Part shown: positions 16,253-23,880 of the stretch, in pieces
Layout: every line of letters begins with the position of its first letter
Position numbering within the stretch: the first letter of the stretch is position 1
NCBI GenBank assembly: GCA_024398835.1
Contig: JAKSIK010000005.1
Span: 62,001-126,000, forward strand
DNA: 64,000 bases
Direction of reading: 5' to 3'
Origin: Fibrobacter sp.
Lineage (GTDB): Bacteria; Fibrobacterota; Fibrobacteria; Fibrobacterales; Fibrobacteraceae
Translations under genes and position numbers: made by a program
The notes under the pieces: generated by a model
Database searches by the model: none
What the model saw: the letters and a program-made list of their open reading frames with translations, nothing else
Told to the model about the DNA's origin: nothing

Positions 16253-17898
16253 GGATTTCCCTCCGGAGCCTGCTGAGCAGCCGGTGCTGCTGTGGCTGTG
16301 GAATCCGTCTTTGCAGAATCCAGCTTCAATGTGTCGGCATTCTTCAGAGAATCTGCATAATCACGGAGTTCGTTCAGCTTGTTGTCATCAATCTTATGCC
16401 GGTCTCTAAACTGGAAGTAGTCGTAGTACATGCGGAGTGTGGAACTGAACAAGTCGGCCATGTAGGCGGCTCCGCGGCGTGTAAAGTGAATGTGGTCTGT
16501 AAAACCAAGGGCAGGTTCCTTCTGGACCCATTTGATCATGGAGCCGTTTCCGCCCATCACGCGATGCATGTCCCAGAAGGCGACACCGTTGTCTAGCGCA
16601 ACTTCGCGCAGAGTTTTGATGGTGAGGGCAAGTCCGGGGTAAGTCTTCCAGCTTCCATCCACTTGCTTGGCCATGTCTGCGGGGCCGAAGAAGATGATGT
16701 CTGCATCGGGATTTGCCTTCTGAATAGCCTGAATTTGCCGCGTTATGAGTTTTCGCGTCCATTCCACGTTGCTCTTGTTAGTGCCGGGAACCAGATTTCC
16801 TCCATATTCCATGATGATGAGGCGGACGTTCATGGCCTTATAGGCTTCTGAGAGAAGTTCTGTGTCGATGCGGTGGAAGATGGTACCGCTGCTTCCGCGC
16901 ATGGCGACGTTATCCACAGCGACACCGTAAGCGCCATCAGCAGAGACGGCATAGATTTCGGTGTTGCCGCTGAGGTAGATTTTTGCGCTAGAGGTGGTGT
17001 CAGGAAGTTTCCAAGTGTAGACTTTTAACTTGTTGAATGTCTCGACAGTGGGTGCCTCAGCTTCCACATTCTTGATGGTTCTCTTGGGCGGTTTTGCGGC
17101 TGTGGCGGAGTCCGCATCTTCTGGAATTTCTTCCACGAAGGTTCTTGCATAGACTAGCCGCAGTTTCAGGTTGCCGCGTTTGCCTGCCAAAACCTTGACC
17201 GTATTGTAACCGCCCACATGGGGGAAGGCATTCTTGCGGTCATCTCTTTTCTTGATGCTGATGACGGCGGAGCCGTTCAGGTCTGCAAACTGTGCCAGCG
17301 GACCATAACGGTTATGGCTGGCTTCTTCCTCCTTGGGGCCAAAGAGGATGTAGCGCTGGAGAGCGCCCTCGTTGTAATGGCTTGTGGTTTGGGAGGGAAC
17401 GGTCATAATGGGGGGCATCATGCCAGGGCCAGCTCCGCCAAATTCTGTTTGCAAATCCTCACGAATGGTGGCGGAAATGCGGTCTTCTTCCAACTGGGAA
17501 TCGCCATAGTGGACGATGTGCACCATGCTGGAATCCAGTTCTGCCAGTTGCAGATGAAGGAAGAATCTGTCAAACCAGGTAGGGTCATCGTTGGGAACAT
17601 CGATGCGGGTTCTAGCATTCTTGAAGAAATCTTCGTAATACTTCAGAGAATCCGTGTAGGCGGCAAATTCCTTCCGCTTGGTGGCCTCCATCATCTGCCG
17701 GATGGCTTCCTCGGGATCTACGGCGGCACTATCTGCTGTACTGTCGGAGTTCGCCTTCACGAAAATGTCCGTCAGCTTCGGGTAGCGGAACGTCTTATCG
17801 CCAATCTGGATGCCGCCATCGGGGTAAACCACCGCAACGATGGCGAGAACCACGAAAAGACTGAGGATGCTGAGAAGGGCTTTGAGAGGAGACATCAT
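16249..17898 (-). CDS. Secreted SGNH/GDSL-type acyltransferase partner (second paralogue)
   Basis: 549 residues with an N-terminal membrane anchor (LLSILSLFVVLAIVAVVYP) and an acidic spacer. SGNH blocks: HYGDSQLEED with S134, the EYGGN segment with an Asn in the block III position, and DHIH with D468 and H471. The tail after residue 500 is Ala/Thr/Pro-rich. It overlaps the next gene by ATGA, so the two paralogues are translationally coupled and may act on different sites or as a heteromer. Upstream is hisS, separated by a heptamer repeat array. M1 (17898) and M2 (17895) are both possible starts and no RBS separates them. Confidence 0.75.
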   Translation of the reverse strand: MMSPLKALLSILSLFVVLAIVAVVYPDGGIQIGDKTFRYPKLTDIFVKANSDSTADSAAVDPEEAIRQMMEATKRKEFAAYTDSLKYYEDFFKNARTRIDVPNDDPTWFDRFFLHLQLAELDSSMVHIVHYGDSQLEEDRISATIREDLQTEFGGAGPGMMPPIMTVPSQTTSHYNEGALQRYILFGPKEEEASHNRYGPLAQFADLNGSAVISIKKRDDRKNAFPHVGGYNTVKVLAGKRGNLKLRLVYARTFVEEIPEDADSATAAKPPKRTIKNVEAEAPTVETFNKLKVYTWKLPDTTSSAKIYLSGNTEIYAVSADGAYGVAVDNVAMRGSSGTIFHRIDTELLSEAYKAMNVRLIIMEYGGNLVPGTNKSNVEWTRKLITRQIQAIQKANPDADIIFFGPADMAKQVDGSWKTYPGLALTIKTLREVALDNGVAFWDMHRVMGGNGSMIKWVQKEPALGFTDHIHFTRRGAAYMADLFSSTLRMYYDYFQFRDRHKIDDNKLNELRDYADSLKNADTLKLDSAKTDSTATAAPAAQQAPEGNP

Positions 17899-17899
17899 T

Positions 17900-17955
17900 A
17901 TAAATTATGAATGCAGAATGCTGAATGCAGAATTGTGAATTTTGAATTGTGAATT
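17900..17955. repeat. 7-bp-period tandem repeat array between hisS and the SGNH genes
   Basis: Units like tgaatgc, agaatgc, tgaattt and tgaattg recur every 7 bases across the whole hisS/SGNH gap. Confidence 0.75.
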
Positions 17956-17957
17956 GG

Positions 17958-19265
17958 TTATGAGTTGAGTTGCTTTACGATTGCGTCTGCATTACCCACG
18001 TGCATGGTGCCGTCACGGAGATCCTTGAACTCGAATTCGCCTGCCTGAGCCTTGTCGCCATCCACATAGACGACGATTTTTGCACCCTGGTAGTTGGCCT
18101 GGTCCAACTGCTTGCCCATCTTCATGGGGGCGAGGGGGTGAGACACGGTGAAGTTTGTGCCATTTTCTGCTGTAGAGGAACTTGCGCGGAACATTTGGGC
18201 TGTTTCAAAAACCTTCTTCATGTCGTTTGTGAAGCTTGCTATGTAGAAGTCTACGCTCTGCTTGGGGCTTGGGAGCAGGTTGTGTTCGCGGAGGAGGTCT
18301 GCGAGAACCACGTCGCCCATGCCAAAGCCAACGCCTGGAATGCGGTCGCCACCGAGCTTTTCGGTGAGGCTGTCGTAACGTCCACCACCTGCGATGGCAC
18401 GCATGGATTTACCTTTGTCGAACACTTCAAAAACGATGCCTGTGTAGTAGGCGAGACCACGGACGATGGAGAGGTCCAGGTTCACGCACTCGCCAAAACC
18501 TGCACTCTGGAGGGTGGCGAAAAGTTCCACGATTTCATCTAGGGCGGCGCTTGCATTTTCGCTTTTCACCGCAGCCTTGACTTCTTCAATGCTCTTGCAG
18601 CTCATGAAGGCGTCAAGCTTCTGGATCTGTTCGTCACTGAGGCCTGCGTCGGTGAGGGCCTTTGCAAATGCTTCCGGCCCGATTTTTAGGCGGCGGTCCA
18701 GAACCGGGTAAACGAGGGCCGGGTTCGGGGCTCCAATTTCTTCGAGGTAGGTAGCGAGGAGCTTGCGGCTGGAAACGCCAATCGCGAATTCGCCGTCTTT
18801 GAGGCCGAATTTGCGGAGCATGGTAGCGATGGCTGCCATCAAATCTGCTTCGGCATAGATGCTTTCGGTGCCGATGATGTCCATGTTCAGCTGGAAGAAT
18901 TCGCGGAGGCGGCCCTTCTGGGCCTTTTCGTAACGGAACAGGCGCGGCATGCTGAACCACTTGAAGGGCTTCTTCAGTTCGCGGGCCTTTTGAATCACGA
19001 GGCGGGCGAGAGTCGGTGTCATTTCGGGCCGGAGCGCGATGGCGCGGTCGCCCTTGTCCACAAAATTATACAGCTGGCTTACGATTTCATCGCCGGATTT
19101 TCCGGTATAGAGCTCCAGGTGCTCAAACATGGGGCCTTCGTATTCTTCGTAGGCGAAACTTTCGGCGACTTTGCGCCATGTGTCAAAAATGTAGTTCTGG
19201 ATGCGTTCGGCTTCCGGATAAAAATCACGAGTGCCCTTGGGCAGCTGAGGAATTTGGATACTCAT
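17958..19265 (-). CDS. hisS: Histidyl-tRNA synthetase
   Basis: Class II aminoacyl-tRNA synthetase that charges tRNA-His in the cytoplasm. 435 residues, normal length. N-terminal LPKGTRDFYP, motif 2 region ALRPEMTPTLARLV with FRYEKAQKGRLREFFQ, histidine-binding LAYYTGIVFEVFD, and motif 3 in GGGRYDSLTEKLGG with the ATP-site arginine at GVGFGMGD. The C-terminal anticodon-binding domain follows. The ATG is placed directly after a strong promoter motif with no RBS, so translation is expected from a leaderless mRNA. The acylation genes downstream may be partly read from this promoter. Confidence 0.96.
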   Translation of the reverse strand: MSIQIPQLPKGTRDFYPEAERIQNYIFDTWRKVAESFAYEEYEGPMFEHLELYTGKSGDEIVSQLYNFVDKGDRAIALRPEMTPTLARLVIQKARELKKPFKWFSMPRLFRYEKAQKGRLREFFQLNMDIIGTESIYAEADLMAAIATMLRKFGLKDGEFAIGVSSRKLLATYLEEIGAPNPALVYPVLDRRLKIGPEAFAKALTDAGLSDEQIQKLDAFMSCKSIEEVKAAVKSENASAALDEIVELFATLQSAGFGECVNLDLSIVRGLAYYTGIVFEVFDKGKSMRAIAGGGRYDSLTEKLGGDRIPGVGFGMGDVVLADLLREHNLLPSPKQSVDFYIASFTNDMKKVFETAQMFRASSSTAENGTNFTVSHPLAPMKMGKQLDQANYQGAKIVVYVDGDKAQAGEFEFKDLRDGTMHVGNADAIVKQLNS

Positions 19266-19268
19266 AAT

Positions 19269-19288
19269 GCCCTAAAAGATAGAAAAAA
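19269..19288 (-). promoter_or_regulatory. Promoter motif of hisS (near-leaderless)
   Basis: Minus-strand TTTTTTCTATCTTTTAGGGC; -10 box TATCTT (19276-19281) ends 10 bases before the hisS ATG at 19265. One of the best matches to the window-wide motif. Confidence 0.55.
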
Positions 19289-19380
19289 GGCGTATTTTCG
19301 TTAGAAAGAGGGGGCGAAAAAGCGGATTAAATGAGGGACTGAAAAAACGTGAGTGAAGGGGGTGTGAAAGTAAATAAAAG

Positions 19381-19395
19381 TTTTCTATATTAGGG
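19381..19395 (+). promoter_or_regulatory. Promoter motif of the first Na/Pi transporter gene
   Basis: TTTTCTATATTAGGG; -10 box TATATT at 19386-19391. It is followed by a leader of about 95 bases before the ATG, unlike the near-leaderless genes. Confidence 0.55.
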
Positions 19396-19428
19396 ACAAC
19401 GTTGAACAAAAAAAACAAACGCTGTGAG

Positions 19429-19470
19429 CCCGGACTAGCTGAAAAGCAGTGATGATGATCCGATAACGGT
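19429..19470 (+). promoter_or_regulatory. Possible structured leader upstream of the Na/Pi transporter genes
   Basis: The leader contains ACT-a-GCT, a GAAA tetraloop (19441-19444) and AGC-AGT, giving a 6-bp hairpin with one bulge. CGG at 19431-19433 can extend it by pairing with CCG at 19460-19462. The same CCG can instead pair with CGG at 19467-19469 across an ATAA loop. Two exclusive pairings are what a riboswitch or attenuator would show, but the helices are short and no known class is recognised. AGGAAGG at 19480-19486 is the RBS. Confidence 0.25.
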
Positions 19471-19490
19471 GTACATAATAGGAAGGTCCT

Positions 19491-21197
19491 ATGATTTTGA
19501 TGATCTTAAAAATGATCGGATGCCTTGCGCTCCTCATGTTTGGTATGAAAACCATGAGCGAAGGCTTACAAAAACTCACCGGCGGGCATCTTCGCGCAGT
19601 CCTCAGTACCATGACAAAACACAGAGTTGGAGGACTACTCACTGGTACATTTGTTACCGCCGCAGTGCAGTCTTCCACTGCAACAACCGTCATGACAGTT
19701 TCGTTCGTTAATGCTGGCCTGCTCACATTGAGTCAGGCCATTCCTGTAATTATGGGAGCGAACATCGGAACCACGGCGACGGCCTGGGTCATGTCCATAT
19801 TCGGGTTCCAGTTCAATATGAGTAGTTTTGTGTGGCCATTCTTTGCCTTGGGCATTATCCTCAGTTACACAAAGAAGCCTACCTCTAAAAGTTTTGGCGA
19901 ATTCATTTTCGGATTCTCATTCATGTTCCTCGGTCTATGCACCCTTCGTGAAAATGCAGTGGCTATGGACCTCTCTCATAATGAAACCGTCATCAACTTC
20001 TTCGCAAATTGTGGTGGTTGGGGAATCTGGACCACGCTATTGTTCCTAGTGCTCGGAAGTGTGCTTACCATGTGTGTGCAGTCTTCTGCCGCAATCATGG
20101 CAATTACTTTGATTTTGTGTAGTAGCGGTGTGCTGCCGATTTATCAGGGCATCGCGCTCGTGATGGGTGAAAACATCGGAACGACGGTAACTTCGAACTT
20201 GGCTGCATTGAGTGCTAGCACTCAGGCTCGTCGGGCAGCTCTTGCTCACATGCTTTTCAACGTATTTGGTGTGATTTGGGTCCTCATCGTTTTCCATCCG
20301 TTTGTAAACATGGTCTGCAGTATTGTTGGTTTTGACCCTAATTTCGTCCCACAGACGGAAGAGGAAATTTCAAAAGCAAGCATCCGTGTCACGTATGCGC
20401 TTTCAGGATTCCATACGGCTTTTAACCTCTGTAACGTGGCCCTGCTCATCTGGTTCATCAAGCCAATGGAGAAGGTGATATGCCGTGTCATCAAAGGGAA
20501 GAAAGAGGAGGAAGAAGAGTTTCGCCTGCAATTTATCAGTTCGGGCCTTCTGTCTACTTCGGAACTTTCCTTATTCGAGGCACAAAAGGAAATTCACAAT
20601 TTTGCGGCCCGCACTCTGAAGATGTTCCGCTTTGTCCCCACGCTTCTTGAAATTCATAATGAGGAGGAGTTTAGTAAACTCTTTGCGCGAATAGAGAAAT
20701 ACGAGGGTATTAGTGACAATATGGAATTGGAAATTGCAGATTATCTGAATAAGGTCCTTACCGGCCACCTTAGTGATGAAAGTAAGGCAAAAATCCAGAA
20801 TATGATGCGAGAGATTTCGGAAATAGAGAGCATTGGCGATGCGTGTTACAATATGTCCCGAGCCATCAACCGCAAGTTCAAGAGCAAAGAGGATTTTACA
20901 GATGACCAGTATGCCCATATTCGGCATATTATGGCCCTTTGTGATAAGGCTATGGAATTTATGATGCGTGTAATTGAAGAGGAATCGGTGGATGTGAATC
21001 AAGCTCTCGCCAACGAGAATGAAATCAATGATTACCGCAAACATTTGCGGGATAAGAATCTGGACGACATTAAGGATCAGAAGTATGGTTACAAGATGGG
21101 CGTTCACTATATGGATGTTGTTAATAATTGTGAAAAACTGGGGGACTACATCATTAATGTGGTTGAAGCTCACGCCCATATTCGATTGACCTATTAG
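19491..21197 (+). CDS. Na+/phosphate cotransporter family protein with PhoU-like domain (copy 1)
   Basis: Inner-membrane transporter of the NptA/YjbB type (Na/Pi cotransporter II), coupled to phosphate or a related anion. 568 residues. Two inverted transport repeats carry the diagnostic QSS motifs: AAVQSSTATTVMTVSF and VQSSAAIMAITL, each followed by GxNIGTT segments (GANIGTT, GENIGTT). About 8-9 membrane segments end near residue 325. The cytoplasmic PhoU-like helical domain (about 350-560) has the repeated IEKYEGISDNMELEI / IESIGDACYNM pattern. A strong AGGAAGG RBS sits 4 bases before the ATG. Tandem paralogue downstream. Confidence 0.88.
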   Translation: MILMILKMIGCLALLMFGMKTMSEGLQKLTGGHLRAVLSTMTKHRVGGLLTGTFVTAAVQSSTATTVMTVSFVNAGLLTLSQAIPVIMGANIGTTATAWVMSIFGFQFNMSSFVWPFFALGIILSYTKKPTSKSFGEFIFGFSFMFLGLCTLRENAVAMDLSHNETVINFFANCGGWGIWTTLLFLVLGSVLTMCVQSSAAIMAITLILCSSGVLPIYQGIALVMGENIGTTVTSNLAALSASTQARRAALAHMLFNVFGVIWVLIVFHPFVNMVCSIVGFDPNFVPQTEEEISKASIRVTYALSGFHTAFNLCNVALLIWFIKPMEKVICRVIKGKKEEEEEFRLQFISSGLLSTSELSLFEAQKEIHNFAARTLKMFRFVPTLLEIHNEEEFSKLFARIEKYEGISDNMELEIADYLNKVLTGHLSDESKAKIQNMMREISEIESIGDACYNMSRAINRKFKSKEDFTDDQYAHIRHIMALCDKAMEFMMRVIEEESVDVNQALANENEINDYRKHLRDKNLDDIKDQKYGYKMGVHYMDVVNNCEKLGDYIINVVEAHAHIRLTY

Positions 21198-21223
21198 TTA
21201 AACATTTTTACTGGCTTTTCAAG

Positions 21224-21262
21224 TGTCACGAAGGAGCTCTTTCGTGACATTTTCTATTTTTG
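21224..21262 (+). terminator. Intrinsic terminator between the two Na/Pi genes, overlapping a promoter-like motif
   Basis: Perfect 9-bp stem TGTCACGAA / TTCGTGACA (21224-21232 with 21241-21249), 8-base loop, then TTTTCTATTTTT. The T-tract also reads as the window promoter motif (TATTTT at 21255-21260), so the second transporter may be transcribed separately. Confidence 0.75.
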
Positions 21263-21301
21263 TGCTGTTGAAAATTTGAAATTTTATAGGAATGTCCGAA
21301 A

Positions 21302-23008
21302 ATGACATGGATGATTTTTAAGGTTCTTGGTTGCCTGGCTCTCTTGATGTTTGGCATGAAGTCTATGAGTGATGCTCTGCAAAAAATGGCAGGGCCTCAA
21401 TTGCGCCATGTGCTAGGAACGATGACCACGAATCGTTTTACGGGTGCATTTACAGGTATGTTTGTTACCGCCTCTGTGCAGAGTTCGACGGCTACCACCC
21501 TTATGACGGTTTCCTTTGTTAATGCGGGCTTGCTTACATTGGCACAAGCCATTTCTGTGATTATGGGAGCCCACATTGGAACGACGGTCACGGCGTGGAT
21601 CATGAGCCTCGGCTTCTCGTTCAACATCGCAAACTTTGTCTATCCTGCATTCTTTATTGGAATCGTTCTTATTTACCTTAAGAAACATCGCGTGGGTGGT
21701 GAATTTCTTTTTGGTGTGGGCTTTCTTTTCCTTGGCCTTACTTCTCTTAAAGAGACCGGCTTTACGTTGGTGAATGACCCTGCCGCTAGTGCTTCCATCA
21801 GTAATTTCTTCGCTCATTTCAGTGAACCAAATTTCTTCAATTCTGCGTTCTTCCTCTTGATGGGGACGATTCTTACCCTGTGCGTACAATCGTCAGCCGC
21901 TATTATGGCAATCACCATGATTCTCTGCTCCACTGGGGTTCTGCATATTGACCAGGGTATTATGCTTGTGCTTGGTGAAAATATTGGTACCACCATTACT
22001 GCAAACCTTGTTGCTCTTTCTGCTAACATCCAGGCTCGTCGTGCCGCCTTTGCGCACTTGTCCATTAACGTCATTGGTGTGTGTTGGGTGATTTGCGTGC
22101 TTCCGATTTTCCTTGGCACAATTTGCAAAGTAGTTGGCTTTGATTTGGAGTGCCGTCCGGGAGATCAGTGCTATGCTGCAAATTTGGCGAAGATTTCTGT
22201 TGTGCTTGCGACATTCCATTCTGCCTTTAACGTATCGAATACCTTGATTCAGATTTGGTTTATTCCGTTCATTGAAAAGTTTGTGTGCTGGGTATTCAAG
22301 TCCAAGACATCTGAGGAAGAGGAAGACTCCCGTTTGCATTTCATCAGTTCCGGTTTGCTGGAAACCCCGGAACTTTCTCTCCTTGAAGCTCGAAAGGAAA
22401 TAACGCTTTTTGCTGAAAGAACGAAAAAGATGTTTCGTTTCATTCCTGACTTGTTGGAAATGAAGGATGAAAATGACTTCATGAAACTTTTTGCACGTAT
22501 TGAGAAGTACGAAAATATCAGCGACAATATGGAAATTGAAATCGCGAGTTATTTGAACAAGGTGAGTGAAGGTCGCCTTAGTCCGGAAAGTAAGTCTAGT
22601 GTTCAGGCAATGCTGAAGGAAATCTCCGAGATTGAAAGTATTGGAGATGCTTGCTATAATATGGCTCGTGCCATTAACCACAAGTTCCGCAGCAAGGAAG
22701 ATTTTATTCCGGAGCAATACGAACACCTCAAGTATATCATGGAACTTTGTGATAAGTCTATGGTCCAGATGTTGGACGTGTTGCAGGATTTGCCACAGAT
22801 AGATGTGAATAATTCATTGAATATTGAAAATGAGATTAACGATTATCGCAAGTTGCTGCGTGAGAAGAATGTAGATGACATTGAAAACCAGAAGTATGGT
22901 TACCAGATGGGTATTCACTATATGGATATTGTGAATGACTGCGAAAAGTTGGGCGACTATGTGATTAATGTAGTGGAAGCCCACGCTCACATTAGGCTTA
23001 CATACTAA
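21302..23008 (+). CDS. Na+/phosphate cotransporter family protein with PhoU-like domain (copy 2)
   Basis: Tandem paralogue of the preceding gene, also 568 residues and sharing its whole architecture: ASVQSSTATTLMTVSF with GAHIGTT, CVQSSAAIMAITMIL with GENIGTT, then the PhoU-like domain with IEKYENISDNMEIEI and IESIGDACYNM. The last 30 residues are almost the same as in copy 1 (MDIVNDCEKLGDYVINV against MDVVNNCEKLGDYIINV). The first GxxIGTT has His where copy 1 has Asn. The pair probably arose by gene duplication and diverged in the membrane part. A terminator between them suggests separate control. The lipoprotein gene follows after 18 bases. Confidence 0.88.
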   Translation: MTWMIFKVLGCLALLMFGMKSMSDALQKMAGPQLRHVLGTMTTNRFTGAFTGMFVTASVQSSTATTLMTVSFVNAGLLTLAQAISVIMGAHIGTTVTAWIMSLGFSFNIANFVYPAFFIGIVLIYLKKHRVGGEFLFGVGFLFLGLTSLKETGFTLVNDPAASASISNFFAHFSEPNFFNSAFFLLMGTILTLCVQSSAAIMAITMILCSTGVLHIDQGIMLVLGENIGTTITANLVALSANIQARRAAFAHLSINVIGVCWVICVLPIFLGTICKVVGFDLECRPGDQCYAANLAKISVVLATFHSAFNVSNTLIQIWFIPFIEKFVCWVFKSKTSEEEEDSRLHFISSGLLETPELSLLEARKEITLFAERTKKMFRFIPDLLEMKDENDFMKLFARIEKYENISDNMEIEIASYLNKVSEGRLSPESKSSVQAMLKEISEIESIGDACYNMARAINHKFRSKEDFIPEQYEHLKYIMELCDKSMVQMLDVLQDLPQIDVNNSLNIENEINDYRKLLREKNVDDIENQKYGYQMGIHYMDIVNDCEKLGDYVINVVEAHAHIRLTY

Positions 23009-23026
23009 CTGAATTTTGGCGGGAAT

Positions 23027-23854
23027 ATGCGCTCAATAACTTCAATTCTCATGTCTCTTGCCTTTGCCGCATTTCTTTGTAGCTGCGGTGACGATTCTTC
23101 TAATTCGGAAGATGATGGAGGCTTCTCTGGTGGATATAGCGAATCTAAGGAACTTTCTAAGGCAGACTCGGTCCTGTTTGAAGAAGTGACTAAGAATTTT
23201 ACCGAATATACTCTTCTTGACCCAGAATCCGTTGCTATCCAGAGTGTTGCCGGTATAAATTACAAGTTCCTCTGCAGTATGCAGTTGGATGGTGACAGTG
23301 TGAAAGTCTATGTTACCATCTTTGAACCGCTTCCGGGTGAGGGGAAACCGCAAATTACAGAAATCGTAGAAGTCAATTCTGATAAGGAACCTATCTACGA
23401 AAATCCTGTAGTGCCTAATGAAGAAGGTGAAGATGAACAGTCTTCTGATTCTGCAGAAAATTCCTCATCCTCAGAAGAAATTGAAGACGAATCCTCTTCA
23501 TCTGAAATCAGAATCGATGAATCTTCATCATCTAGTGAAATTGCCGAATATTCCTCCTCATCTAGCGTTCTCATCTATTCTTCCTCAGCCATCAAAGGTA
23601 ACACGGGTTCCTACAGTGGATATAGAGAACTTACAGAAGACGACGAAGTCTTCTTTGTAGAAGTGGTGAAGGGTTATGAAAAGGAACTCATCAATCCCGA
23701 ACTGGTTTCCACGCAGATAGTGTCTGGCATGAACTACAAGTTCCTTTGCAGCATGAAGGACGGCGACGTTACATCCAAAGTCATAGTAACTATCTATAAG
23801 CCCTTCTCTGGCGACCCTCAAATTACCAGTGTGGAAGAGGCTCCAGAATCCTAG
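23027..23854 (+). CDS. Lipoprotein with two stefin/cystatin-like domains and a poly-serine linker
   Basis: 275 residues. The signal peptide ends in lipobox LCSC, giving lipidated C20. Residues 34-115 form one domain and 196-270 a second, similar one. Each contains the cystatin QxVxG signature followed by NYKFLCSM: QSVAG at 72-76 and QIVSG at 230-234. The first domain also has GGYSES (compare the N-terminal GG of stefins) and an LPG loop at 102-104 (compare LPG in stefin A). Between them (about 138-187) lies an acidic linker with six serine clusters, a hallmark of Fibrobacter surface proteins. Known cystatins inhibit papain-like cysteine proteases by inserting these three elements into the active-site cleft. 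Inhibitory function here is inferred. It probably shares a transcript with the Na/Pi gene. Confidence 0.7.
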   Translation: MRSITSILMSLAFAAFLCSCGDDSSNSEDDGGFSGGYSESKELSKADSVLFEEVTKNFTEYTLLDPESVAIQSVAGINYKFLCSMQLDGDSVKVYVTIFEPLPGEGKPQITEIVEVNSDKEPIYENPVVPNEEGEDEQSSDSAENSSSSEEIEDESSSSEIRIDESSSSSEIAEYSSSSSVLIYSSSAIKGNTGSYSGYRELTEDDEVFFVEVVKGYEKELINPELVSTQIVSGMNYKFLCSMKDGDVTSKVIVTIYKPFSGDPQITSVEEAPES

Positions 23855-23880
23855 AGGGATATCGGGAAAGTCATGCTTTG

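Noticed and set aside
17900..17955. Attachment site or mobile element boundary
   Set aside because: No integrase, transposase or target duplication is nearby; the sequence belongs to the heptamer repeat family.
19429..19475. TPP riboswitch
   Set aside because: The string gatccgataacgg recalls part of the TPP P4/P5 region, but the CTGAGA core is missing and the gene is a Na/Pi transporter.
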